From Thalassospira lucentensis MCCC 1A00383 = DSM 14000 (lineage in GTDB: Bacteria > Pseudomonadota > Alphaproteobacteria > Rhodospirillales > Thalassospiraceae), in contig NZ_ATWN01000001.1 of NCBI RefSeq assembly GCF_000421265.1, positions 558,001 through 622,000 of the forward strand: a stretch of 64,000 bases of DNA, read 5' to 3'. Below the pieces are notes generated by a model. That model was not told the DNA's origin and did no database searches. It saw only the letters and a list, made by a program, of their open reading frames with translations. The position numbers were made by a program, and so were the translations under genes. Of the stretch, positions 27,442-35,894 are shown piece after piece (the stretch's first letter is position 1; each line of letters begins with the position of its first letter).

Positions 27442-29291
27442 GATCGTCCTCCTGAAACTGTTTGACTGCGATCTGTATTGCTTGAGCCCATTTCAAGGTC
27501 GCTGTTGGTTGGAGTACTGCCAATGGTTACCGGCGGGCCAAGGTAATACCCTTGACCATAATCAATCCCAAGCTCGCAGACCATCTCGTAACTGGCCTGA
27601 TCATGGATCATTTCTGCAATCGTATGAATGCCAAGATCACGGCAAAGAAGGGCCGTTGCCTTAAGGAATGCGCGGCCTTTGGGGTTGGCAAGCGCTGTTC
27701 GCATTGCACCGCCGTCAAACTTGATGATGTCAACGTCAAGGGCACTCAGATATTCAAAATTGGCCGCCCCGGCGCCAAAATCATCAAGACAAATTTCGTG
27801 ACCGCGTGCGCGCAGTTTCTGCAGGCCATTGTTCACGTCCTTAAGCCCACGAATGCGCGATGTTTCGGTTACTTCAAACAGAACATGTTCCGATCTAATA
27901 TCATACTGATCGAGAAGGCTGATCAAATCAGGCAAGAAATCAGCTTGTTCAAGCGAATGCCCCGAAAGGTTAACCGCGACCGGATAGGGGATTTTATCAG
28001 GTGTGTCACGTACATGGTCGAGAACCTTGCGGCTCATCGCTAGATCAAATTCTGTAATCAGGCCCGTGCCCTCGGCAAAGTGTATGATTTGATCAACAGC
28101 AAGTGGGCTACTGCCATTGGTGAAGCGTGCCAGGGCTTCGAAATGGTGCATTTCCTGACTGCCCAAATGAACAATCGGTTGCAGGGCGACAGCAAATGAA
28201 CCGTTTTCAACGATCTCACGAAAAGCCCGAACGGATTTTAATGTTTCCTGAATAAGGTGAGGCAAGCTGGCCGACAGGCGTTCGGCCGATACATCGCTTT
28301 GGCTTCGGTGCTGCATACGGTTAAGCGCATAGGCGACTGCGCGTGTCAGGTTGGTTTCACGATCATTGTCGCCACCAACAAAGTTTTCTGTGGTGTCAAA
28401 CTGATGAAAATTCCGCGCACTTTCATAGTCGCTGCCAAACATATCCTTGTTAGATGATGTGGTCTTCTGTGTGCTGGTGACGGTTTCTGCCATGCCGTTG
28501 GTCAGAGACAATAACGCATCTGTCGTTTCACCCGTAGTGGCATCGCCAAGATCAACACGCAATGCGCTGGCATAGGCAACGATCCGGCGTTCAAGTTCGA
28601 TCATCGGTTCATCAACCGGGTGGATCGGGTCTGATGTACGCTTACTCGCAGATGCAAACAAGTTCGATGATTGCACGGCACGCATGCCAATCAAGTGGGC
28701 TAATTCGTTGGTTGCGGCTGTTTCGGCCTGTGATCGTGATGCCGCCAGATTTTCAAGCACCACCAGTGCTTCGCTGTGATATTTCGACGATATATGATCA
28801 AGGCTTCGGGCCACCGACAGCGTGTCTGATCCGCGTTTTTGTTCTTGAACCGCACTTTGCAAGATCAATCGATCAATACCTGAACGTGCACGCGGGCGGA
28901 TGGCCCGGTGGCGTGCTGCAATGTAATATCGGCTAGCTGGATTGGCGATCATATAACCGCTCAGTGACAGCGGTACGATATCCTGTGCCGGAGTGCCATC
29001 TGCATCAAACAGTTGGAAATCAAGATCAAGCTCTTCAAGCCGTTTTAGGCCAGATCCGCTGTGCAGGTAAGCCCGCAACAGTGGGCGTTCCGACTTCACA
29101 ACAAGCTTTTCAAGCGCTTCGCCAATCAGACGGTCCGGGGTGCAACCCAAAAGGCTTTCGGTGGCACCGGCAACAAACAGCACATATCCGTTTTCATCAA
29201 CTTCCAGCAGCATGTCTGCCCAGCAAAATGCCATTGCAGCCAAAAGGTCCAGATCGTTCGTTTCCGCTGAATAGCCAACGCTGTCTGTCAT
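27438..29291 (-). CDS. EAL-domain c-di-GMP phosphodiesterase with N-terminal PAS
   Basis: A 617-residue soluble protein. A PAS-like sensor occupies about residues 10-115; a middle region of about 200 residues has helical, low-similarity character; and the EAL domain spans about 345-595. Key EAL residues are present: FEALARF for ExLxR, NLSGHSL, FEVTET, LDDFGAGAANF and IIKFDG. The late consensus AEGVE is replaced by AEMIH, keeping the first Glu. The expected activity is c-di-GMP hydrolysis to pGpG. It is the first gene of an operon with a GGDEF gene and DUF2336. Confidence 0.9.
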   Translation of the reverse strand: MTDSVGYSAETNDLDLLAAMAFCWADMLLEVDENGYVLFVAGATESLLGCTPDRLIGEALEKLVVKSERPLLRAYLHSGSGLKRLEELDLDFQLFDADGTPAQDIVPLSLSGYMIANPASRYYIAARHRAIRPRARSGIDRLILQSAVQEQKRGSDTLSVARSLDHISSKYHSEALVVLENLAASRSQAETAATNELAHLIGMRAVQSSNLFASASKRTSDPIHPVDEPMIELERRIVAYASALRVDLGDATTGETTDALLSLTNGMAETVTSTQKTTSSNKDMFGSDYESARNFHQFDTTENFVGGDNDRETNLTRAVAYALNRMQHRSQSDVSAERLSASLPHLIQETLKSVRAFREIVENGSFAVALQPIVHLGSQEMHHFEALARFTNGSSPLAVDQIIHFAEGTGLITEFDLAMSRKVLDHVRDTPDKIPYPVAVNLSGHSLEQADFLPDLISLLDQYDIRSEHVLFEVTETSRIRGLKDVNNGLQKLRARGHEICLDDFGAGAANFEYLSALDVDIIKFDGGAMRTALANPKGRAFLKATALLCRDLGIHTIAEMIHDQASYEMVCELGIDYGQGYYLGPPVTIGSTPTNSDLEMGSSNTDRSQTVSGGRS

Positions 29292-29412
29292 TGAGGACCC
29301 ATCATCAAAAACGCCTGATTCACGTAGGCATAGTATTACCTGTCCATACTAAATAGCAATTCCGCAAGGGATTATGAAGGATTTGCATTTCATTCGGTCA
29401 AAAAAATCAAAC

Positions 29413-29620
29413 GACTAGGGTCTGATCTCAACTCAACGATTGAAATGGTCACGATGCAATAGCTCTTAAAAGCCCCAAGATCCGAAAGACGTCAGAATGA
29501 TCGACTACGTGTGTCTTCAATCCTCTTTGTCGGAGAAATGCCCCAGACAGCGGCGTTTCCTCAGAATGTCTTGATCGTTCTGGTGCCATTTTTCCATTGA
29601 GTTGAGTTTAGACCCTAGTC
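29413..29620. mobile_element. MITE-like element with terminal inverted repeats
   Basis: A 208-bp segment bounded by GACTAGGGTCT and its complement AGACCCTAGTC. Inside CTAG on each side (29415-29418 and 29615-29618), the termini read GGTCTGATCTCAACTCAA and, on the other strand, GGTCTAAACTCAACTCAA, matching at 16 of 18 positions. The flanking CTAG pair may be a target duplication, as made by IS427-type members of the IS5 family. The interior has no credible ORF, so it would need a transposase in trans. The class assignment is inference. Confidence 0.7.
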
Positions 29621-29891
29621 ATCGACGGGGGCTGGCCTAGTCGGTTTTTATAGATGTCGTTAAAACAGGTGTTTTTAATGACAATGAAAATTAGGGTTTT
29701 ATATCCAGCGCAAAATTTTCGCTGCGGCACCTTACCTGTGATCGCGAATCAGGTGAGCAATATAAGGGTTGCATAAATTAATGATTGTTGTTGGACGAGA
29801 GTGCGTGCCAATCTTGGGTTATGTTCTTTGGCGTTTGTGGATGGTTGACAGTGCCGTGTGCAGATACTTTTTATGATTGATTGGGGAAATT
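29621..29891. other. AT-rich intergenic region between the inverted-repeat element and an amine oxidase gene
   Basis: Together with 29292-29412 this flanks the inverted-repeat element in a 600-bp gap without genes. The bases are noticeably AT-rich compared with surrounding coding DNA and probably hold the promoter of the amine oxidase gene. I see no RNA gene or further repeat. Confidence 0.5.
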
Positions 29892-31271
29892 ATGCAGCAT
29901 CGAAACATCAATCGGCGTCATTTTATCAAATCTGTTCTGTTGGGGAGCAGTGCAATTGCTCTATCGACAAGGGTGGGGCTCAAAGCAGCCGGAGCGCTTG
30001 AAAATACTTCTGTAATTGTTGTCGGCGCAGGGATAGCCGGGCTCGGTGCTGCTGATATGTTGCGCAAGAATGGCGCAAGAGTAACTATTCTTGAAGCAAA
30101 ACCTCATATCGGCGGCCGGTTACTCACCGATTGGTCTTTAGGCGCGCCATTTGAGGTCGGTGCGGGCTGGATACATGGTCCATCCTCCGACAATCCCACC
30201 AAGCAACTGGCGGACGCCGTGGGGGCAAGTTACGTGGTCACAGAAGATGAAAATGCCTGGTACTTTGATCCTGAAGGATATGAATACGACGATGACGAAT
30301 TTGAACGCATTGTTAGTTCCTGGGAGGGAGTTCTTGACTACATCGACAGCAACTACGAGGAAAACGATCCACGCAGCTTGCTACAAGCGATCAAGGATTA
30401 TCGCCCTGACTACTTGAATGATCCGGGAATCATGTGGGCGTTTTCCGCGTTTACAGAGTTTTCCAAAGGTGGTGCAATAGAAAAGCTCTCAGCCCCTCTT
30501 TTCAATTGGGATAGCGCGTTCGATGGTGCTGATGTTGTTGTCACATCTGGCTACGATGAATTGCTTAAACCACTCGCTCAGGGACTTGATATCAAACTAT
30601 CCCATGATGTAACAGTGATCGACTATGACAATGATGATAAAGTGATTGTCAAAACCGACAAGGGATCGTTTGAGGCCGACTATTGCATTTGCTCTGTGCC
30701 GCTTGGCGTGCTGAAAGCTGGCAAAATGAAATTCAGTCCCGAATTATCCGGTGATTATAAGCTTTCGATTGAAAAGCTTGGTTTTGGCAGTGTCACCAAA
30801 CTAGCTCTGAAGTTTGACAAACCTTTTTGGGATATTGAAACACAGTACTTTGGTGCAGCTACAGAACCTAAAGGCCGTTGGAATTATTGGCTTAATTACA
30901 GAACTTTCTCGGATGAGAACATTTTACTTGGGCTTAGCGTCGGTGACTATGCGCTTGAAGCGGATCGCATGAGCGACGAAGAAATGGTTGAAGATGCTCT
31001 CGAGGTCTTGCGCAATATTTGGGAAGATGACGTGACAGACCCGATTGAGGTGCTGGCCACTCATTGGTCAACCGATCCGTTTACCTTAGGGGCCTACACG
31101 TTTCCGCAACCGGGCAATCGTAAGTCAGATTTTGATGATTTGTCTGATCCGATTGCAAATCGTCTCTATCTTGCTGGTGAACATACAATCTTTGATTATG
31201 CAGGGACAACGCACGGTGCATACATGACCGGGTTACGTGCGGCAGAATACATCATTGATGAAGTATCCTAA
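29892..31271 (+). CDS. Tat-exported FAD-dependent amine oxidase (monoamine/polyamine oxidase-like)
   Basis: A 459-residue flavoenzyme. The N-terminus carries a twin-arginine type signal, RRHFIKS followed by LLGSSAIAL. The FAD dinucleotide loop VIVVGAGIAGLGAADML is near residue 42, GGRLLTD near 73 and the C-terminal FAD contact YLAGEHT near 425, all typical of flavin amine oxidases that deaminate amines or polyamines with release of hydrogen peroxide. The ATG at 29892 follows GGGGAA closely; a TTG 15 bp upstream is less likely. Base composition appears lower in G+C than its neighbours and it lies beside a MITE-like element, hinting at acquisition by transfer. Confidence 0.85.
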   Translation: MQHRNINRRHFIKSVLLGSSAIALSTRVGLKAAGALENTSVIVVGAGIAGLGAADMLRKNGARVTILEAKPHIGGRLLTDWSLGAPFEVGAGWIHGPSSDNPTKQLADAVGASYVVTEDENAWYFDPEGYEYDDDEFERIVSSWEGVLDYIDSNYEENDPRSLLQAIKDYRPDYLNDPGIMWAFSAFTEFSKGGAIEKLSAPLFNWDSAFDGADVVVTSGYDELLKPLAQGLDIKLSHDVTVIDYDNDDKVIVKTDKGSFEADYCICSVPLGVLKAGKMKFSPELSGDYKLSIEKLGFGSVTKLALKFDKPFWDIETQYFGAATEPKGRWNYWLNYRTFSDENILLGLSVGDYALEADRMSDEEMVEDALEVLRNIWEDDVTDPIEVLATHWSTDPFTLGAYTFPQPGNRKSDFDDLSDPIANRLYLAGEHTIFDYAGTTHGAYMTGLRAAEYIIDEVS

Positions 31272-31322
31272 GTTATGTGTAAGCAGCGCAGTAGCTTTGC
31301 TGGAAAGAGTGCCAAGCCTTGA

Positions 31323-32018
31323 TTAAGCGGCGTTATGGTCAGTTTGGGCGGATTTTTGACTATCGCGGCCCGCGTGCTTGTTCTTATACATGTCTTTGTC
31401 AGCATCGCTTATCAGGTCGGAAATATCATTCTTGGTGGTGTAGACCGAAAAACCGAAACTGGCCTGAATACGAAGTGGCGTACCATGCCAGATCAGCGGG
31501 AAGCGTGCGGTTGCCTGTTGAAGCTGTTTAAGGCGTTTTTCTGCGGCATCCGGGTCGCTTCCGGTCATGAGGATGGCAAATTCGTCGCCACCAAACCGTG
31601 CAACAAAATCATCAGCCCGGGTATGAGTTCGCAGGTTTTGGCCAAAATGGCGCAAGACTGCGTCGCCCGCCGCGTGGCCGTGCTCGTCATTTACCTGTTT
31701 GAATCCATCAAGATCGGCGATCACCATAAGGCCCTTTTCGCCATTGCGCGCAGAGCGGGCAAGAGCTTCGCGGGTGCGGCGCATAAAGCCGCGACGGTTA
31801 TACAGGCCGGTGAGTTCGTCGGTTTCGACCATTAGCTCAAGCTGGCGAATACGGTTTTGCTGCTGGTCCAGCCGGGCTTGCATGTCACGCGCCAGATCAA
31901 CCAGCGTCGACAGTGCGTCGCTTTGCTCGGATTCCTCCGTCGCGCGATTGTTAATCGCAGTCTGTTGCTGAAATTCTTCAGCAAGTTCTGTCAGAAATTC
32001 GATTTGCGACTTTTCCAT
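31323..32018 (-). CDS. Small soluble diguanylate cyclase (GGDEF)
   Basis: A 231-residue protein: a helical, Gln-rich N-terminus (about 1-65, likely a dimerising coiled coil, with LDQQQNRIRQLELMVETD) and a GGDEF domain (about 66-220). The active site is RFGGDEF, and RADD five residues earlier is the product-inhibition site, so c-di-GMP synthesis with feedback is expected. There is no sensor domain; input may come through the coiled coil. The start was set at MEKSQIEFL; a Met six codons upstream is possible, while the longer frame to 32243 overlaps the lipoprotein gene and is unlikely. Confidence 0.9.
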   Translation of the reverse strand: MEKSQIEFLTELAEEFQQQTAINNRATEESEQSDALSTLVDLARDMQARLDQQQNRIRQLELMVETDELTGLYNRRGFMRRTREALARSARNGEKGLMVIADLDGFKQVNDEHGHAAGDAVLRHFGQNLRTHTRADDFVARFGGDEFAILMTGSDPDAAEKRLKQLQQATARFPLIWHGTPLRIQASFGFSVYTTKNDISDLISDADKDMYKNKHAGRDSQKSAQTDHNAA

Positions 32019-32164
32019 AACCCGTCTGGTAACCCATGACATCAGATTGCGAAACCCGTAAAAGGATGAATACCTTTTTACAGCTGGCTGCGTTACAAGA
32101 ACCTTAACGCGACACGAAAGAGTTTGTGATGAAGAACAATCGTTCACACACAGGAGATTGAAGA

Positions 32165-32473
32165 ATGAAGACCGGTTTAATGGCAGGGCTTTCAGGGAAA
32201 ATTGCGATTCTTGCAGTCGCAGCGGCATTGTCAGCCTGTTCATTTATACAAAAGAACAATTTCACCATTGCCGGTGAAATTACGGATCAGGGGCAAGAAT
32301 GCGTAACTTTCCGTGCCGATGATGGCACATTGTATGCGCTGGCGAACAAGGCAACGAAATTCCGCCCGGGCGATAAGGTTCGTGTCACGGGACATGAAGC
32401 CTTGATGACAACCTGCACCGAGGCGTCGACGCTTATTGTTGATAAGATCGTTTTGCTTGTGCCTGCGAAATAA
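32165..32473 (+). CDS. Small lipoprotein with OB-fold-like domain
   Basis: A 102-residue protein with a lipoprotein signal: IAILAVAAALSAC, with the lipobox Leu-Ser-Ala-Cys and the modified Cys near residue 25. The mature part is a compact beta-rich domain containing RPGDKVRVTGHE and a final VDKIVLLVP, resembling small OB-like domains. Ser at +2 after Cys would favour the outer membrane. Function unknown. AGGAG lies a few bases before the ATG. It diverges from the diguanylate cyclase and converges with the SPOR gene. Confidence 0.8.
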   Translation: MKTGLMAGLSGKIAILAVAAALSACSFIQKNNFTIAGEITDQGQECVTFRADDGTLYALANKATKFRPGDKVRVTGHEALMTTCTEASTLIVDKIVLLVPAK

Positions 32474-32497
32474 ATCGGGACTTTGCCTCGCCATCGT

Positions 32498-33253
32498 TTA
32501 CGGACGGATGGCGAAACAATCAGTGCCGTCAGCAATAAGCTGACGGCATTTTTCATCGGCGGTTACCTGATTGGGAAAGCCCCCCAGACGAAGGCGATGA
32601 AAAATGCCTTTGCTTCCCAGGTTCGCCGTGGCGATTTCACGCGGGTGGGATTGGGCCAGGTCGGGATAGCGGATACGAAAACTGGCCCAATATGTTTGCG
32701 CACTGATGGTGTCGTGAAAGGCGCCAAGTTGTATCTGATACTGGCCCGTTGCCCGGCCAAGCGATGCGTTTTCAACGGATTGTGACGGTGTGGCTGCGAC
32801 TGTCACAGTTTGCACCGGGGCAGGACGTTTGACTGCCGATGTTTTTTGGGGCGCCGAAGAGACTTTTGGTTTTTTAGGGGCTTGCTTGATAGCGCGCGGG
32901 GCTGTGCCGCTTATTGTCTGGTGATATTGCGCTGCTAACGACGGAACTTCTTCTAAGAATTCTGCTGAGTCGCTGATTGGGATGGTTCCGGGCAGCAGGC
33001 TTACCGGCTGTTTGGGATCGCGCACAGTTGAGGCATGCACAGGAATGTCTGTTGGAATGGCATCAATCCCGCTGATTGGTGCATCATCAGAATTTTGTTG
33101 TGCGATGGCCGCGTGTTGAGTGGCAATAGTCATCATAGAAAATGAAATTATGCTGGCTTTGCCGAAATTGAGAAACCCCCGCCATAAAACCACGCAAGGG
33201 TTATGCGAAGCGAGTTTCGCATAAGGTGGTCTATGGCAGGTGGGTTCTGACAT
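32498..33253 (-). CDS. SPOR-domain protein, probably periplasmic
   Basis: About 251 residues from an ATG four bases after the upstream protease stop. A hydrophobic segment (ASIISFSMMTIATQHAAIAQ, about residues 33-52) could be a late signal or anchor, then a Pro/Ala/Lys-rich linker. The C-terminal 80 residues form a SPOR domain (YQIQLGAFHDTISAQTYW ... HRLRLGGFPN ... DCFAIRP). SPOR domains bind denuded peptidoglycan at the septum. The N-terminus is atypical for a signal peptide, and a later start cannot be excluded. Coupling to the Lon-like gene suggests one transcript. Confidence 0.75.
   Translation of the reverse strand: MSEPTCHRPPYAKLASHNPCVVLWRGFLNFGKASIISFSMMTIATQHAAIAQQNSDDAPISGIDAIPTDIPVHASTVRDPKQPVSLLPGTIPISDSAEFLEEVPSLAAQYHQTISGTAPRAIKQAPKKPKVSSAPQKTSAVKRPAPVQTVTVAATPSQSVENASLGRATGQYQIQLGAFHDTISAQTYWASFRIRYPDLAQSHPREIATANLGSKGIFHRLRLGGFPNQVTADEKCRQLIADGTDCFAIRP
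32524..32548 (+). terminator. Terminator of the lipoprotein gene, inside the SPOR gene's 3' end
   Basis: TGCCGTCAGC pairs with GCTGACGGCA around AATAA, followed by a run of T. It lies entirely within the last codons of the convergent SPOR gene. Confidence 0.75.
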
Positions 33254-33257
33254 TTTC

Positions 33258-35642
33258 TTAACGCTCGCCCCGTGGCGGATAGGCATATCTGTCACGCAAT
33301 ATAATGTCATTCTGGCGCAACCGTTCCATGGCCTTACCGTAAACACTTTCGGCCGGATATTGCCCGTCAGCACGGTCTCCAGATGGCATGCTGCTTAAAA
33401 GTTCAATCGCATCATTGATGTGTTCAATGGTCCAGATGTTGAACTTTCCCTGACGGATGGCTTGCACGACTTCTTCGCGCAAGACAACATTTTCGGCGTT
33501 TGGTTGCGGGATGATAACGCCCTGATCACCGGTAAAGCCCTGATCGGCACAAATGCGATAGAAACCTTCGATCTTATGCGAAATGCCGCCAACCGGCTGA
33601 GCTTCGCCAAACTGGTTCATCGAACCAGTTACGCCGATGTTTTGACGCATCGGAATGTTGGCAATCGACGAAATGATCGCGCAAAGCTCGGCCATTGATG
33701 CCGAATCGCCCTCTATCCCGCCGTAATTTTGCTCAAACGTAACGTTACATGCGAACGAAAGCGGGAATTGCTGAGCAAAGCGTGATTTCAGGAACCCTTC
33801 GATTGTCATGACCGACTTTTGCTGAAGCGGACCCGACATATCCACCATGCGTTCAATGTTTAAAACCCCAAGGCTACCGACATAGGAGCGTGCAGACACG
33901 CGCGCAGGCAGACCAAAGGCGTGATCGCCATAGTCGAGAACGGTGAGCGCGTTCACTTGACCGGCAACTGATCCGTAACTGTCAATCAGGATCTCCCTGC
34001 GTTGCACGCGTTCGTGGGATTTGTCTTCAAGGCGGCTGTTGCGGTGTCGGCGTTCTTCAATGGCTCGGCGCACGTCGGCAGCCCGAATGCTGTCACGGCC
34101 ATCGGTTTTGGCAAGTGCGCCGGCTTCGGTGCCGACATCTTCCACCCGTTCGATCTGGGCGGTCAGTTTGTCGCGTTCGCCTGCCCAACGAGCGGCTTGG
34201 CCAAGAAGTTGGCGAATGGCCCCGTTATCGACCGGAATGCCGGACCGTGACAAGGCGGACTCGCGCAAGAGTCCGGTATAGATCGATATGTTGCGACCCG
34301 CAGCCGGCATATCGGCGTCAATATCGGCTTTGACCCGGAAATGGTTTCGGAAATCCACATCCAGCGAGAAGAAGCTGTAATAGAATTTCGGTGCCCCAAC
34401 GATCACGACCTTAAGATCAAGCGGGATCGGGCGCGGCTCTGGCGCACCTGCGGTCGGTGGTCCGCCCTTATGGGTTTCTTCAATGCGGATTTCGCGGTCA
34501 CGAAGGGCTGCCTTGAGGTAGCCCCAGCTGTCTTCATGTTCAAGTAGCGATTCAGCACGCAAAACCAAAACGCCACCATTAGCACGATGCAGCGCACCGG
34601 GCTTAATCAGGCTGAAATGCGGGTGCATCCCACCCCCCATTGGGCGGTACTGGATTTGCCCGAAAAGGTTGTCATAGCTTGGGCTTGGTTCCAGTACGAC
34701 ATCGGGGTGGGTATCGCGTGAATGATCGATTAAAAGATTAACCGCATAGCGATCATCCACGGTTTCGGGGATCTTGCCATCGCCACTTTCGATGGCGGGT
34801 TGATCGCTTTCTTCTTCAAAGGCATCAATATTATCAAGGATGTCTTTTTCAAGTGCTTCAAACCATGCCTTCAGGCCGGGGCTTGTGAATTTGTCGCGGA
34901 GTTTCTTGATGCGGGGTTTCAAAACCACCTTTGCGGCATCGCGGCGCAGGCTATCAAGGGTATCAGCGATTTGTTCTTCAAGGTCGCGGGTCGAAAGCAG
35001 GGTTTTGCGGGCTTCTTCGGCGACGTCTTCAAACGATTTTTCGGCCTCGCGACGGCGTTCCTTAGGGATTTCGTCAAGCGATACCGGCTCGCCTTCCTCG
35101 TTCAGGGCGACGATCATGACACCTTTTTCATTTTCCTGAACATCAAGGTCGCGTTCACGGGCGTATTCACGCAGGGCATCAAACTTTTCGCGCACCTGAG
35201 CACGGGCTTCTTCCGTTTGTGACTGGGTGTCGGTCAGATGTGCCGGGGCATTGAAGGCGGATGAAAAGGCTTCGCGCAGATGCGAAATCAGCGTTTCCAT
35301 CGCCGTCATTAATTTGTGACCGTCACCGGCCGCCATCGCATAGGGGCGGGGCCGGTTGGTACGTGAGAAATTGTTTAGATATACCCAGTCATCAGGGGCC
35401 GCGCGTTCTTCCATGGCCTTGTTAAGGTAATCAAGCGTCGCGGTCATGCGGCCGGCCCGATCAAGTCCCAGAACAAAGATGTTGAACCCTGGTTCTTGCA
35501 TGGAAAGCCCGAATTTCAGGGCCTCTGCGGCACGGTAATGCGATGAAAAATCAAAAATCTTTGGCGTTTGGTCTTTGTGTGGGCTTCTAATCCGAAAGTG
35601 CGGGAAACCGCAATCTTCTGCGTCGAGACGGGAAACTGGCAT
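33258..35642 (-). CDS. Lon-related (LonB-like) protease with degenerate Walker A
   Basis: A 794-residue member of the Lon-related AAA_32 family. The C-terminal protease has the Ser-Lys dyad: Ser in EGGDSAS-type EGDSAS near residue 645 and Lys in GGISHKIEG 43 residues later, the same spacing as in E. coli Lon. The N-terminal P-loop position reads GLDRAGRMTA near residue 57, with Lys and Ser/Thr replaced by Arg and Met, so ATP use is doubtful. A long coiled-coil (about 200-330) lies between. The start was set at MPVSRLDAEDC, preceded by an AGAAGAAAG site; earlier in-frame starts (35702, 35885) lack support. The SPOR gene follows after 4 bp. Confidence 0.85.
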   Translation of the reverse strand: MPVSRLDAEDCGFPHFRIRSPHKDQTPKIFDFSSHYRAAEALKFGLSMQEPGFNIFVLGLDRAGRMTATLDYLNKAMEERAAPDDWVYLNNFSRTNRPRPYAMAAGDGHKLMTAMETLISHLREAFSSAFNAPAHLTDTQSQTEEARAQVREKFDALREYARERDLDVQENEKGVMIVALNEEGEPVSLDEIPKERRREAEKSFEDVAEEARKTLLSTRDLEEQIADTLDSLRRDAAKVVLKPRIKKLRDKFTSPGLKAWFEALEKDILDNIDAFEEESDQPAIESGDGKIPETVDDRYAVNLLIDHSRDTHPDVVLEPSPSYDNLFGQIQYRPMGGGMHPHFSLIKPGALHRANGGVLVLRAESLLEHEDSWGYLKAALRDREIRIEETHKGGPPTAGAPEPRPIPLDLKVVIVGAPKFYYSFFSLDVDFRNHFRVKADIDADMPAAGRNISIYTGLLRESALSRSGIPVDNGAIRQLLGQAARWAGERDKLTAQIERVEDVGTEAGALAKTDGRDSIRAADVRRAIEERRHRNSRLEDKSHERVQRREILIDSYGSVAGQVNALTVLDYGDHAFGLPARVSARSYVGSLGVLNIERMVDMSGPLQQKSVMTIEGFLKSRFAQQFPLSFACNVTFEQNYGGIEGDSASMAELCAIISSIANIPMRQNIGVTGSMNQFGEAQPVGGISHKIEGFYRICADQGFTGDQGVIIPQPNAENVVLREEVVQAIRQGKFNIWTIEHINDAIELLSSMPSGDRADGQYPAESVYGKAMERLRQNDIILRDRYAYPPRGER

Positions 35643-35728
35643 CTGCTGACTTTCTTCTGCCCAAGATAATAAATGGCGACGGGATTTTAGGCCGTGCGTC
35701 ATATCTTGGAAGCAACGCAATACAGTGG

Positions 35729-35863
35729 TCAAGCGCTGCTTGGAGAAATTGTTGTTATCACAACAAAAATCATCGCCCCAAAGATCGCGGCGATTAAAAG
35801 AAAGACCAAAACAACAAGCTTTAAGTGCGTGATGGCAGGGGCGCGGTGCGCCCGAAGGTCCAC
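35729..35863 (-). CDS. Possible 44-residue single-pass membrane peptide
   Basis: In the 250-bp space between the MocR and Lon-like genes, one reverse-strand frame starting at a GTG encodes a short basic head (DLRAHRAPAITH), then a clean hydrophobic helix (LKLVVLVFLLIAAIFGAMIF continuing VVITT) and a short tail. The hydrophobic run is what a true transmembrane peptide would show, but no ribosome-binding site precedes the GTG, another GTG lies four codons upstream, and homology cannot be tested here. Confidence 0.35.
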   Translation of the reverse strand: MDLRAHRAPAITHLKLVVLVFLLIAAIFGAMIFVVITTISPSSA

Positions 35864-35894
35864 GCCACGCCACACAACACCGCATCAGGTCACA

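Noticed and set aside
29892-31271. The amine oxidase as cargo inside a composite transposon
   Set aside because: Only one inverted-repeat element was found, on the left; no matching copy lies to the right of the gene before 32 kb.
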